A stretch of DNA of 9,480 nt, taken from contig NZ_CABMQJ010000066.1 in NCBI RefSeq assembly GCF_902388705.1, forward strand, positions 1 to 9,480, in the 5' to 3' direction. Below the pieces are notes generated by a model. The model was not told where the DNA came from and searched no databases. It saw nothing but the letters and a program-made list of their open reading frames with translations. Of the stretch, positions 1-5,820 are shown piece after piece (positions within the stretch are counted from its first letter, which is position 1; every line of letters begins with the position of its first letter). Source of the DNA: an uncultured Alistipes sp. GTDB lineage: Bacteria > Bacteroidota > Bacteroidia > Bacteroidales > Rikenellaceae. The position numbers and the translations under genes were made by a program.

Positions 1-12
1 CCCTACCTGCCG

Positions 13-24
13 CCCCCCCCCCCC
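13..24. repeat. C12 homopolymer tract
   Basis: Twelve consecutive C residues are present. Tracts of this length slip during replication in bacteria, so length variation between cells is possible. No gene in this window begins or ends next to it, so any link to phase variation would depend on sequence left of the window edge. The run may also be a sequencing or assembly length error. Confidence 0.8.
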
Positions 25-78
25 GTGCGACACCCCACGCCTGACAACAACTCCGGCTCTTTCCTCGGACTTCCACCC

Positions 79-214
79 CCCCCTGCCCGGCACACCCGAA
101 GTCATCCCGCACACCCCCTGCCCGGCACACCCGACCTATCCCGCGCCTTTTCCACACCCCGTCTGCACACCTGCCATCTCCACACGCCCCCTCCGGCACA
201 CCCGTCATATCGCC
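79..214 (+). repeat. Three imperfect C-rich direct repeats
   Basis: A unit reading CCCCCTGCCCGGCACACCCG starts at 79 and again at 114, followed each time by a few variable bases and ATCCCGC or TATCCCGC. A shorter copy, CCCCCTCCGGCACACCCGTC, starts at 187. The first two are 35 nt apart; the third is 73 nt further on. Spacing is irregular and there is no spacer diversity, so this is not a CRISPR array. It looks like local duplication in a non-coding stretch. Confidence 0.6.
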
Positions 215-263
215 CCGGGCAAACTGCATCGTCCGCCCGCACTGCGGAAGCGGAGGATATTCG

Positions 264-300
264 CAAAAATTTTAATAAAATATTAAAAAATTTACCGGTT
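264..300. promoter_or_regulatory. AT-rich island with an 8-bp inverted repeat
   Basis: An abrupt AT-rich block sits in otherwise GC-rich DNA. Positions 270-277 (TTTTAATA) and 281-288 (TATTAAAA) form a perfect inverted repeat around AAA. On the minus strand AATTTTTG (264-271) matches seven of eight positions of the Bacteroidetes -7 box counting the free positions, but no good -33 box sits above it. It could be a leftward promoter, a protein-binding site, or simply a curved AT tract upstream of korA. No function can be assigned. Confidence 0.3.
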
Positions 301-434
301 TCATACAGTCGCCCGAACCGCCCGGTTTTCCGGCAACCGGAAGCAAAAAACGGCCGCGGGATAAGATATTGTCACCTAAAACCGAAACAGGGAGCAAAGA
401 AGATCAGCCGCGGCGGCCGAAAAATCCCATCCGC

Positions 435-467
435 TGTGAACAATCTAACAATAAATTTATATATTTG
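435..467 (+). promoter_or_regulatory. korA promoter, Bacteroidetes type
   Basis: TATATTTG at 460-467 is a perfect match to the Bacteroidetes -7 consensus TAnnTTTG. TGTG at 435-438, 21 nt upstream, is an acceptable -33 (consensus TTTG). Transcription would start near 474 and leave a leader of about 30 nt before the ATG at 506. This placement argues against the in-frame ATG at 473, which would lie at the transcription start itself. Confidence 0.6.
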
Positions 468-505
468 CGATATTGTTTTCAAACCCCACTAATCCGAAAC
501 AAGAC

Positions 506-2350
506 ATGGACAAAACCAATGTACGGGAACTGCAGGACGTCGTGATTCGCTTTTCGGGCGATTCGGGCGACGGCATGCAGCTGACGGGCACCCTCTTTTC
601 AGACACCTCGGCCCTGCTCGGCAACGGCATCTCGACGTTCCCCGACTACCCCGCCGAGATCCGCGCACCGCAGGGGACTGTGGCGGGCGTGTCAGGATTC
701 CAGGTACACTTCGGCAGCCACCGGGAGCTCAACCCCGGCGATTACTGCGACGTGCTGGTGGCGATGAACCCCGCCGCACTGAAAGCCAACCGCAAATGGC
801 TCAAGCAGGGAGCCACGGTTATCCTCGACGGCGATTCGCTCACCGAGGAGCACCTCAGCAAAGCGGGATTCGCGACACTCGACCCGATTGCCGAGCTGCA
901 GCTCGACGAGTACAACGTCGTCATTCCCGACATCACCTCGATGACGCGCGAGGCGCTCAAGCAGACGGGCCTCGACAACAAGGCCGTCGTCAAATGCAAG
1001 AACATGTTCGCCCTGGGCATCTGTTTCTACCTCTTCGACCGCCCGGAGGCCTACGCATACAAATACCTCGAAACCAAGTTCGCGAAGAAAAACCCCGCCG
1101 TAGCCGAAGCCAACAAGCTGGCCATCGACGCCGGATACAACTACGCAGCCAATACGCACCAGTTCGCCAACACCTACACCGTGGCCCCGGCCCCGCTCGA
1201 GAAGGGCACCTACCGCTCCATCAGCGGCAACGTCGCCACGGCCTGGGGACTGTGCGCCGCCGCCGAGAAAGCCGGGCTTCCGCTCTTCTGCGGATCGTAT
1301 CCGATCACCCCGGCCACGGTCATCCTCGAAGAGCTGGCCAAGCGCAAGGACCTCGGCGTAAAGACCGTGCAGGCCGAGGACGAAATCGCCGGCATCTGCA
1401 CCGCCATCGGCGCCGCTTTCGCGGGTAATTTCGCCGTGACGACCACCTCGGGCCCCGGCCTGTCGCTCAAGAGCGAGGCGCTGGGACTGGCCGTGATGAC
1501 CGAACTTCCGCTGGTGGTGGTCGACGTACAGCGCGGCGGTCCCTCGACGGGACTTCCGACCAAGACCGAGCAGAGCGATTTGGCGCAGGCGCTCTACGGC
1601 CGCAACGGCGAGTGCCCCGTCATCGTCGTGGCGGCATCGTCGCCCAGCGACTGTTTCCACTACGCCTTCGAGGCCGGACGGCTGGCCATGGAGCACATGA
1701 CGCCCGTCATCCTGCTCACCGACGGATTCATCGCCAACGGCTCCGAACCGTGGCGCATTCCCGCGATGAAGGATTACCCGGCCATCGTCCCGCCGATTGT
1801 CGACCAGGCCCCCGAGGGCGGCTTCATGCCCTACGTCCGCAACGAGAAACTGGCCCGCGGCTGGGCGTTCCCCGGCAAGGTGGGCCTCGAGCACCGCGTG
1901 GGCGGCCTCGAAAAGGACTGCGTCAAAGGCTGCATCTCGCACGACCCCGCCAACCACCAGAAGATGGTTTCGACCCGCGCCGCCAAGGTGGCGAAAGCCG
2001 CCGAGGACATCCCCGCACAGACCGTCTGGGGCGACCCGGAGGGCGATTTGCTCGTCGTGGGCTGGGGCGGTACGCGCGGCCACCTGCAAAACGCCGTCGA
2101 CCAGATGCGCGCCGAGGGCAAACGCGTGTCGCTGTGCCATTTCAACTACATCAACCCGCTGCCGCAGGGCGTGCGCGAGATATTCTCGAAGTTCCGCCGG
2201 ATCGTCGTCTGCGAGCTGAACGAAGGACAGTTCGCCAACTACCTGCGCCAGACCATGCAGGAGTTCCGCTACGAACAATACAACAAGTGCGAGGGCCTGC
2301 CTTTCACGGTCGTCGAACTTTGCCGAAGATTCGAATCCTTATTGAAGTAA
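506..2350 (+). CDS. korA: 2-oxoglutarate:ferredoxin oxidoreductase, alpha subunit with fused gamma domain
   Basis: This 614-residue protein is the alpha chain of a thiamine-diphosphate 2-oxoacid:ferredoxin oxidoreductase. The enzyme converts 2-oxoglutarate, CoA and oxidised ferredoxin to succinyl-CoA, CO2 and reduced ferredoxin in the cytoplasm. Residues about 10-190 are the gamma domain, with a glycine-rich FSGDSGDGMQ near the start. Residues about 235-440 are the pyrimidine-binding domain, with YPITPAT (265-271), AEDEIAG (290-296, carrying the conserved acidic residue), TTTSGPGLSLKSEALG (312-327) and QRGGPSTGLPTKTEQSDL (342-359). The last 130 residues are the transketolase C-terminal-like domain. 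The gamma-alpha fusion and length are usual for KorA. The start is taken at 506 because the perfect promoter places the transcript start near 474; an in-frame ATG at 473 would add 11 unconvincing residues. korB follows after 4 nt. The exact 2-oxoacid is inferred from family resemblance; a pyruvate or branched-chain enzyme is less likely. Confidence 0.93.
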   Translation: MDKTNVRELQDVVIRFSGDSGDGMQLTGTLFSDTSALLGNGISTFPDYPAEIRAPQGTVAGVSGFQVHFGSHRELNPGDYCDVLVAMNPAALKANRKWLKQGATVILDGDSLTEEHLSKAGFATLDPIAELQLDEYNVVIPDITSMTREALKQTGLDNKAVVKCKNMFALGICFYLFDRPEAYAYKYLETKFAKKNPAVAEANKLAIDAGYNYAANTHQFANTYTVAPAPLEKGTYRSISGNVATAWGLCAAAEKAGLPLFCGSYPITPATVILEELAKRKDLGVKTVQAEDEIAGICTAIGAAFAGNFAVTTTSGPGLSLKSEALGLAVMTELPLVVVDVQRGGPSTGLPTKTEQSDLAQALYGRNGECPVIVVAASSPSDCFHYAFEAGRLAMEHMTPVILLTDGFIANGSEPWRIPAMKDYPAIVPPIVDQAPEGGFMPYVRNEKLARGWAFPGKVGLEHRVGGLEKDCVKGCISHDPANHQKMVSTRAAKVAKAAEDIPAQTVWGDPEGDLLVVGWGGTRGHLQNAVDQMRAEGKRVSLCHFNYINPLPQGVREIFSKFRRIVVCELNEGQFANYLRQTMQEFRYEQYNKCEGLPFTVVELCRRFESLLK

Positions 2351-2354
2351 CGCC

Positions 2355-3386
2355 ATGGCAGAATACAAATACACCCCCGCAGATTTCAAAAGCGACCAGG
2401 AGGTACGCTGGTGCCCCGGATGCGGCGACCACGCCATCCTGAACGCCGTGCAGCGTGCGCTGCCCGAAATCGCCGACGCGACCGACACCCCCCACAACCT
2501 CTTCACGTTCGTGTCGGGCATCGGCTGTTCGTCGCGCTTCATCTATTACATGAAAACCTACGGTTTCCACTCGGTGCACGGCCGCGCCAACGCCGTGGCC
2601 ACAGGCGTCAAGGTCGCCAACCCGCGGCTCAACGTCTGGGTCACCACGGGCGACGGCGACTCGCTGGCCATCGGCGGCAACCACTTCATCCACGCCATCC
2701 GCCGCAACGTCGATTTGAACGTCATCCTCTTCAACAACGAGATTTACGGCCTCACCAAAGGCCAGTACTCCCCCACCTCGAAGCTGGGCAAAATCACCAA
2801 GACCTCGCCCTACGGCACGGTCGAGAAGCCGTTCAACCCCGGCGAGCTGGTCATCGGCGCCAAAGGCACGTTCTTCGCCCGCTCGGTCGACATGGATGTG
2901 CAGCTTTCGAAAGAGTGCATGGTGGCCGCAGCGATGCACAAGGGCATGTCGGTGATCGAAGTGCTGCAGAACTGCGTGATTTTCAACGATAAGACCCACG
3001 CCGATTTCGCCGCCGACAAGGCTACGCGCGCCGAGCGCACCGTCACGCTGCGCCACGGCGAGAAGATGCTGTTCGGGGCTAACCGGGACAAAGGCATCGT
3101 CTTCGAGAACATGAAACTCAAGGTGGTGACCGTCGGACAGGACGGCTACACGCTCGACGACGTGCTGACGCACGACGCGCACGAGAGCGACACGACGCTG
3201 CACTCGATGCTGGCGGCCATGAAATACCCCGACTACCCCGTCGCCGTAGGCGTAATCCGCGCCGTCGAAGACGCCACGGTCTACGACCGCGAGGTCGCCC
3301 GGCAGGTCGAGCAGGTCAAGGCGCAGAGCAAAATACATTCGGTGGACGAGTTGCTGCACTCGGGCGCCACATGGGAGATCGGATAG
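2355..3386 (+). CDS. korB: 2-oxoglutarate:ferredoxin oxidoreductase, beta subunit
   Basis: This 343-residue protein is the beta chain that binds thiamine diphosphate and carries the [4Fe-4S] cluster passing electrons to ferredoxin. WCPGCGDHA near residue 19 supplies Cys20 and Cys23, GIGCSS supplies Cys58, and Cys207 (QNCVIF) is the likely fourth ligand; this spacing agrees with what I recall for archaeal two-subunit enzymes. The Mg-thiamine motif is GDGDS at 99-103, followed by FNNEIYGLTKGQ at about 126-137, which also helps form the substrate pocket. Length is typical for KorB. The ATG lies 4 nt after the korA stop, so the genes are cotranscribed and probably translationally coupled. No ferredoxin-like delta subunit follows; a strong hairpin terminator does, so this is a complete two-subunit unit. 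Confidence 0.94.
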   Translation: MAEYKYTPADFKSDQEVRWCPGCGDHAILNAVQRALPEIADATDTPHNLFTFVSGIGCSSRFIYYMKTYGFHSVHGRANAVATGVKVANPRLNVWVTTGDGDSLAIGGNHFIHAIRRNVDLNVILFNNEIYGLTKGQYSPTSKLGKITKTSPYGTVEKPFNPGELVIGAKGTFFARSVDMDVQLSKECMVAAAMHKGMSVIEVLQNCVIFNDKTHADFAADKATRAERTVTLRHGEKMLFGANRDKGIVFENMKLKVVTVGQDGYTLDDVLTHDAHESDTTLHSMLAAMKYPDYPVAVGVIRAVEDATVYDREVARQVEQVKAQSKIHSVDELLHSGATWEIG

Positions 3387-3419
3387 CGCCGGAAATACCG
3401 CGCGCCGCCCCGCAAAAGG

Positions 3420-3452
3420 CCGGAATATTCCGGGGGGGGGCGGCAAAAAAAA
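3420..3452. repeat. 14-bp palindrome, G9 tract and A8 tract downstream of korB
   Basis: CCGGAATATTCCGG (3420-3433) is a perfect 14-bp palindrome running into nine consecutive G (3432-3440), then CGGC and eight A (3445-3452). It lies between the korB stop and the terminator hairpin. The G run could vary in length by slippage. No function is visible. Confidence 0.7.
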
Positions 3453-3460
3453 CGCAACGC

Positions 3461-3497
3461 AAACGGCTCCGGTACCGCAAGGGTACCGGAGCCGTTT
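3461..3497. terminator. Intrinsic terminator of korAB, possibly bidirectional
   Basis: A perfect 16-bp stem (3461-3476 with 3482-3497, arms AAACGGCTCCGGTACC and its complement) encloses a 5-nt loop GCAAG. On plus, the stem ends in TTT followed by CTTTTGC. On minus it is followed, after about eight bases, by a run of eight T (the A8 tract at 3445-3452). It stands 74 nt after korB and also lies downstream of the leftward thioredoxin gene, so it can serve both convergent units. Confidence 0.88.
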
Positions 3498-3546
3498 CTT
3501 TTGCATGCCGGCGGAATCCGTATACGCTGCCGGCCCGGCGTACGCT

Positions 3547-3564
3547 ATGCTCCGGCAGGAGCAT
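3547..3564. other. Small perfect hairpin between korB and the thioredoxin gene
   Basis: ATGCTCC (3547-3553) and GGAGCAT (3558-3564) pair perfectly around GGCA. It lies about 60 nt beyond the stop of the leftward thioredoxin gene. There is no T run on either side, so it is not a standard terminator, but it could stabilise the 3' end of that transcript. Confidence 0.4.
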
Positions 3565-3624
3565 GGCGCCAACAGGAATTTCCGCATGGAATCGTCGCTT
3601 TCCGGCCGTTCAGGGACGCCGGCT

Positions 3625-4086
3625 CTATTGCTTGAGCAGCGTGGCGTCGATGATTTCACGCATCTGCGCAATATCCATCGCTCCGTTCGCATGCCGGGGC
3701 TCGCCTTGCGTCGGGATAAACAGGAACGTCGGGATGCTGCGCACGTTGAACAGCGCCGCGAGCCGGCGCTCCTTGTCCACATCCACTTTATAGACGCGCA
3801 GCCGGCCGGCATACGCCCCGGCGATTTCCTCCATGATCGGCGCCATCGTCTTGCAGGGGCCGCACCACGTGGCGTAAAAATCGATTACCGCGGGCAGCTC
3901 GCCCTCGTATTTCCACTCGGAATTCTTCGTGTAGTCGTAAATCTGCTCGCGGAACTCCGCGGTCGTCAATTCGATTGCTTTCATAGGCTGTCGTTTTTCG
4001 GTTTCGGAAAGTTCCTGTGCCGTCGCGGCCGAGCCGAACAACAGTACCGTCGCCATTCCGATCAGTGATTTTTTGCATGTTTTCAT
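3625..4086 (-). CDS. Exported thioredoxin with WCGPC active site
   Basis: The product is a 153-residue single-domain thioredoxin. Residues 1-23 form a signal peptide: a basic start (MKTCKK), a hydrophobic core, and an ATA-QE site typical of signal peptidase I. The thioredoxin fold carries DFYATWCGPC, with the redox cysteines at 75 and 78, and the conserved cis-proline at 119 (RSIPT). It should therefore exchange disulfides in the periplasm. WCGPC is the reducing-type motif of cytosolic thioredoxin, unlike the CPHC of DsbA. Exported thioredoxins called TrxP have been described in Bacteroides fragilis (from memory), and this looks similar. The frame extends upstream to 4227, but that part has no signal-like character and crosses the predicted promoter at 4107-4114; the ATG at 4086 gives a clean signal peptide. 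It is a monocistronic unit, divergent from the tRNA. Confidence 0.88.
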   Translation of the reverse strand: MKTCKKSLIGMATVLLFGSAATAQELSETEKRQPMKAIELTTAEFREQIYDYTKNSEWKYEGELPAVIDFYATWCGPCKTMAPIMEEIAGAYAGRLRVYKVDVDKERRLAALFNVRSIPTFLFIPTQGEPRHANGAMDIAQMREIIDATLLKQ

Positions 4087-4106
4087 ATCTTCGGTTATCT
4101 GTAATG

Positions 4107-4136
4107 CAAAGATCGGGGTTTTTCGCGCCGCAACCG
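4107..4136 (-). promoter_or_regulatory. Probable promoter of the exported thioredoxin gene
   Basis: On the minus strand GATCTTTG (4107-4114) matches TAnnTTTG except for the first base. A TTG lies 16 nt further upstream, shorter than the usual spacer, so the -33 assignment is weak. The -7 box is about 20 nt before the ATG at 4086. Confidence 0.4.
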
Positions 4137-4262
4137 ATGGCCGGACTGCCGGATGTATTGGCCATACTTCCCGCCGTGAACCCGCACGACATATCCCGAA
4201 CGGCCCTACGGGCAGATTTTCCGGCAAAATTTCACTTTCACCGATTTTTTTCAGGATGTAAA

Positions 4263-4293
4263 TTGCAGAAATAAAAAAATCCGATTATCTTTG
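4263..4293 (+). promoter_or_regulatory. Promoter of tRNA-Ala
   Basis: TATCTTTG at 4286-4293 is a perfect Bacteroidetes -7 box, ending 10 nt before the first base of the tRNA. TTG at 4263-4265 with a 20-nt spacer is the candidate -33. The expected transcript start is within a few bases of the mature 5' end. Confidence 0.65.
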
Positions 4294-4303
4294 CACCCAC
4301 AAC

Positions 4304-4377
<74 letters not shown>

Positions 4378-4384
4378 CCCTTGT

Positions 4385-4423
4385 AAACAAGGAGTTGCAC
4401 GACACGGCAACTCCTTGTTTTTT
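4385..4423 (+). terminator. Intrinsic terminator of tRNA-Ala
   Basis: A perfect 14-bp stem (4385-4398 with 4407-4420, core ACAAGGAGTTGC) has an 8-nt loop. The second arm ends in TTT and continues TTT, giving a run of six T. It begins 7 nt after the tRNA, so the tRNA is a single-gene unit insulated from gntR. Confidence 0.9.
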
Positions 4424-4515
4424 CATATGCACACGGTTTGCACACAACTACAAAAACAGGCAAAAAAATCCCGCCTCCGAATCGCTCGGACGCCTCCATT
4501 ATTCTGAACATATCG

Positions 4516-4546
4516 TTTGATTATTCAGATATTTTCCGTTTATTTG
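4516..4546 (+). promoter_or_regulatory. gntR promoter
   Basis: TTTG at 4516-4519 and TTTATTTG at 4539-4546 are separated by exactly 19 nt, the preferred Bacteroidetes spacing. The -7 box departs from TAnnTTTG at one position. The expected start is near 4553, giving a short leader of about 20 nt before the ATG at 4574 and ruling out the in-frame ATG at 4517. Confidence 0.65.
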
Positions 4547-4558
4547 CATGAACATATA
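4540..4558 (+). promoter_or_regulatory. Candidate GntR operator, copy 1 (gntR promoter)
   Basis: TTATTTGCATGAACATATA matches 17 of 19 positions of the sequence at 9151-9169; both differences are transitions. Its core GCATGAAC is a degenerate form of GT-N-TA-N-AC, the core recognised by many HutC-type GntR regulators. It overlaps the -7 box and start site, where a repressor would block its own transcription. Part of the similarity comes from the -7 box itself, so this is a hypothesis. Confidence 0.35.
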
Positions 4559-4573
4559 AAAGTTTATCAATAC

Positions 4574-5317
4574 ATGACGAGCACGATAAAATTATCCCTC
4601 GATCCCAATTCTTCCAAACCGCTGCACCAGCAGGCCGAAGACCTGCTGCGCCGGATGATTCAGCAGGAGGAATATCGCAAAGGCAAATTGTTCCCCAACG
4701 AAGTGGAGCTCTCGAAAGAGCTGAATATTTCGCGCAACACCCTGCGGCAGGCCATCAACAAGCTGGTATTCGAGGGACTGCTCGTGCGCAAAAAGGGATA
4801 CGGCACGACCGTGGCGCCCCAGAACGTCATGAGCAATGCCCGCAACTGGATGAGTTTTTCGCAGGAAATGCATGCACAGGGCATGGTGGTGCAGAATTTC
4901 GAACTGCACATCAGCCGCAAGGCAGCCCCGCAGGAAGCCATCGAATTCCTCGGCGCCCCGGAGGGGGCCAGGCTGCTTTGCCTGGAGCGCCTGCGCGGAC
5001 GTCCGAACCTGCCGTTCGTCTATTTCATTTCCTACTTCAACCCCGCTATCCCGATGACCGGGGAGGAAGACATGTCCGTTCCGCTCTACGAAAACCTCAG
5101 CAAGAACTACGGCATTGTGGTCAAAACCTCGCGCGAAATGATTTGCGCCCGGAGTGCAAGCGCGGAGCTGGCCGAGAAACTCGACATCGGCGAAGGGGCC
5201 CCGCTCCTCGTACGCAAACGTTTCGTGCTGGATGTGAACGACATGCCCGTCGAATACAACATCGGGTATTACCGCGCCGACAGTTTCACCTACTCCATCG
5301 AGTTCATCAACGACTGA
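4574..5317 (+). CDS. GntR-family (HutC/UTRA) transcriptional regulator
   Basis: This 247-residue protein has an N-terminal winged helix (residues about 15-80). It includes the GntR signature LFPNEVELSKELNISRNTLR, the recognition helix in NISRNTLRQAINKL, and the wing GLLVRKKGYGTTV. Residues about 95-240 form a UTRA effector-binding domain, recognisable from RLLCLERLRG in the middle and LLVRKRF...MPVEYNIGYYRADSF at the end. In this subfamily UTRA usually binds sugar phosphates or other small metabolites, and the protein usually represses nearby transport or catabolic genes. The ligand cannot be read from sequence. The start at 4574 is preferred because the promoter lies at 4516-4546; a further upstream ATG at 4517 falls inside the -33 box. 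The gene is monocistronic and converges on a GH92 mannosidase gene, so control of glycan use is a reasonable guess, supported by the possible shared operator. Confidence 0.92.
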   Translation: MTSTIKLSLDPNSSKPLHQQAEDLLRRMIQQEEYRKGKLFPNEVELSKELNISRNTLRQAINKLVFEGLLVRKKGYGTTVAPQNVMSNARNWMSFSQEMHAQGMVVQNFELHISRKAAPQEAIEFLGAPEGARLLCLERLRGRPNLPFVYFISYFNPAIPMTGEEDMSVPLYENLSKNYGIVVKTSREMICARSASAELAEKLDIGEGAPLLVRKRFVLDVNDMPVEYNIGYYRADSFTYSIEFIND

Positions 5318-5769
5318 TAAAACCGTCCCCGGAAAACAGCCGTCGGGGTTCAGCTACCACCCCAGCAACAGCCAGCCACACCGGGGAACAGCCGCCTACA
5401 CCAGTGAACAATCACCCCAGTAGCAGTCCCCCGGTGAACAAGCACCCGGAAAACAGCCGCCCGCGGCATTCCGCTCCCGCCGGGCATCCGGCGAAACAGC
5501 AAAACAACAAAACAGCAGGACGGCAAAACCGCACACCCGTACTTGCCGCCCTGCACAAAGGGCTGTAAACAGGCCGGCAGCCTGCACAAAAGGAGATTAG
5601 ACAGCAAAGCCGGCACAGCATCCCCGACGCTCCCGCACATAAGTCCAGGGCCCCCGAGCAAAGCGGCTGCACGAAACAGAGCTTCAACCGAGAGCCGGGG
5701 ACGACCGGGACGCAACAAAAGGAAGCAAACTGCCCGGACAAACCGTTCCGACGGCATCCGACATACGAA
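5318..5769. other. T-depleted non-coding stretch between convergent genes
   Basis: No credible gene lies here. By hand count 5341-5760 contains 152 C, 125 A, 109 G and only 34 T on plus, a strong A-over-T skew not expected of neutral DNA. Frames open on both strands are by-products of the composition: the minus one is Cys/Leu-rich, the plus one Ser/Pro/Arg-rich, and both run into the hairpin at 5770-5801. If transcribed from gntR it gives a long, U-poor, C-rich 3' tail. A short direct repeat CCTGCACAAA occurs at 5550 and 5581. Confidence 0.6.
5328..5461 (+). repeat. Five degenerate copies of a CCGGNGAACARCC-like motif
   Basis: Related motifs occur at 5328 (CCCGGAAAACAGCCGTC), 5379 (CACCGGGGAACAGCCGCC), 5399 (CACCAGTGAACAATCACC), 5430 (CCCGGTGAACAAGCACCC) and 5445 (CCCGGAAAACAGCCGCC). 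The first and last are nearly identical. The starts are 51, 20, 31 and 15 nt apart, so this is neither an ordered tandem array nor a CRISPR. It may be a remnant of local duplication or a set of single-stranded-RNA binding motifs. Confidence 0.5.
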
Positions 5770-5801
5770 AAGCAGCGGCACCCAAAAAGGTGCCGCTGCT
5801 T
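5770..5801. terminator. Terminator of the GH92 gene, possibly bidirectional
   Basis: A perfect 13-bp stem (AAGCAGCGGCACC at 5770-5782 with 5789-5801) surrounds a 6-nt loop. On the minus strand the stem runs into TTTT, 20 nt after the mannosidase stop codon, which is a good intrinsic terminator. On plus it is followed by CCTGTTTTA, which is weaker but could stop transcripts coming from gntR about 450 nt upstream. Confidence 0.82.
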
Positions 5802-5820
5802 CCTGTTTTAGGCTGCATAT

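Larger units (their letters stand above)
1..240. other. C-rich, G-poor non-coding stretch
   Basis: By hand count these 240 bases hold 131 C but only 38 G on the plus strand, far from the balanced GC of the coding regions. Frames are open on both strands only because the sequence is low in T and A. The predicted peptides are Pro/His/Arg-rich on plus and Gly-rich on minus and resemble no family I know. A plus-strand RNA would be C-rich and poorly structured, the kind of composition associated with Rho loading (rut) sites. It could therefore be the 3' tail of a rightward gene ending left of the window; that is inference. Confidence 0.5.

Noticed and set aside
1..208. A minus-strand frame open from an ATG at 208 to the left edge
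   Set aside because: The product would be almost all Gly/Arg/Val/Cys, reflecting the C-rich complement and the C12 run; it is not protein-like. Only the flanking sequence could revive it.
25..492. A plus-strand frame of 155 codons upstream of korA
   Set aside because: The translation is low-complexity Pro/His/Arg and crosses the C-rich repeats, the AT-rich island and the korA promoter.
473..505. Upstream in-frame ATG of korA at 473
   Set aside because: It coincides with the predicted transcription start set by TATATTTG at 460-467, and the added residues are not part of the conserved protein.
692..2278. A 528-codon open frame antisense to korA
   Set aside because: It mirrors the codon bias of korA in a GC-rich genome, shows no recognisable domains, and lies opposite strongly conserved enzyme motifs.
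2304..3812. A 502-codon minus-strand frame across korB, the terminator and part of the thioredoxin gene
   Set aside because: It runs through the 16-bp terminator hairpin and opposes the highly conserved KorB; the translation has no family character.
5328..5461. CRISPR-like array
   Set aside because: The motifs are degenerate and only 15-51 nt apart with no uniform spacers, and no cas gene is present.
5350..5781. A minus-strand Cys/Leu-rich frame of 143 codons between gntR and the GH92 gene
   Set aside because: It begins within the terminator hairpin and is a by-product of the T-poor composition; no domain or signal is evident.
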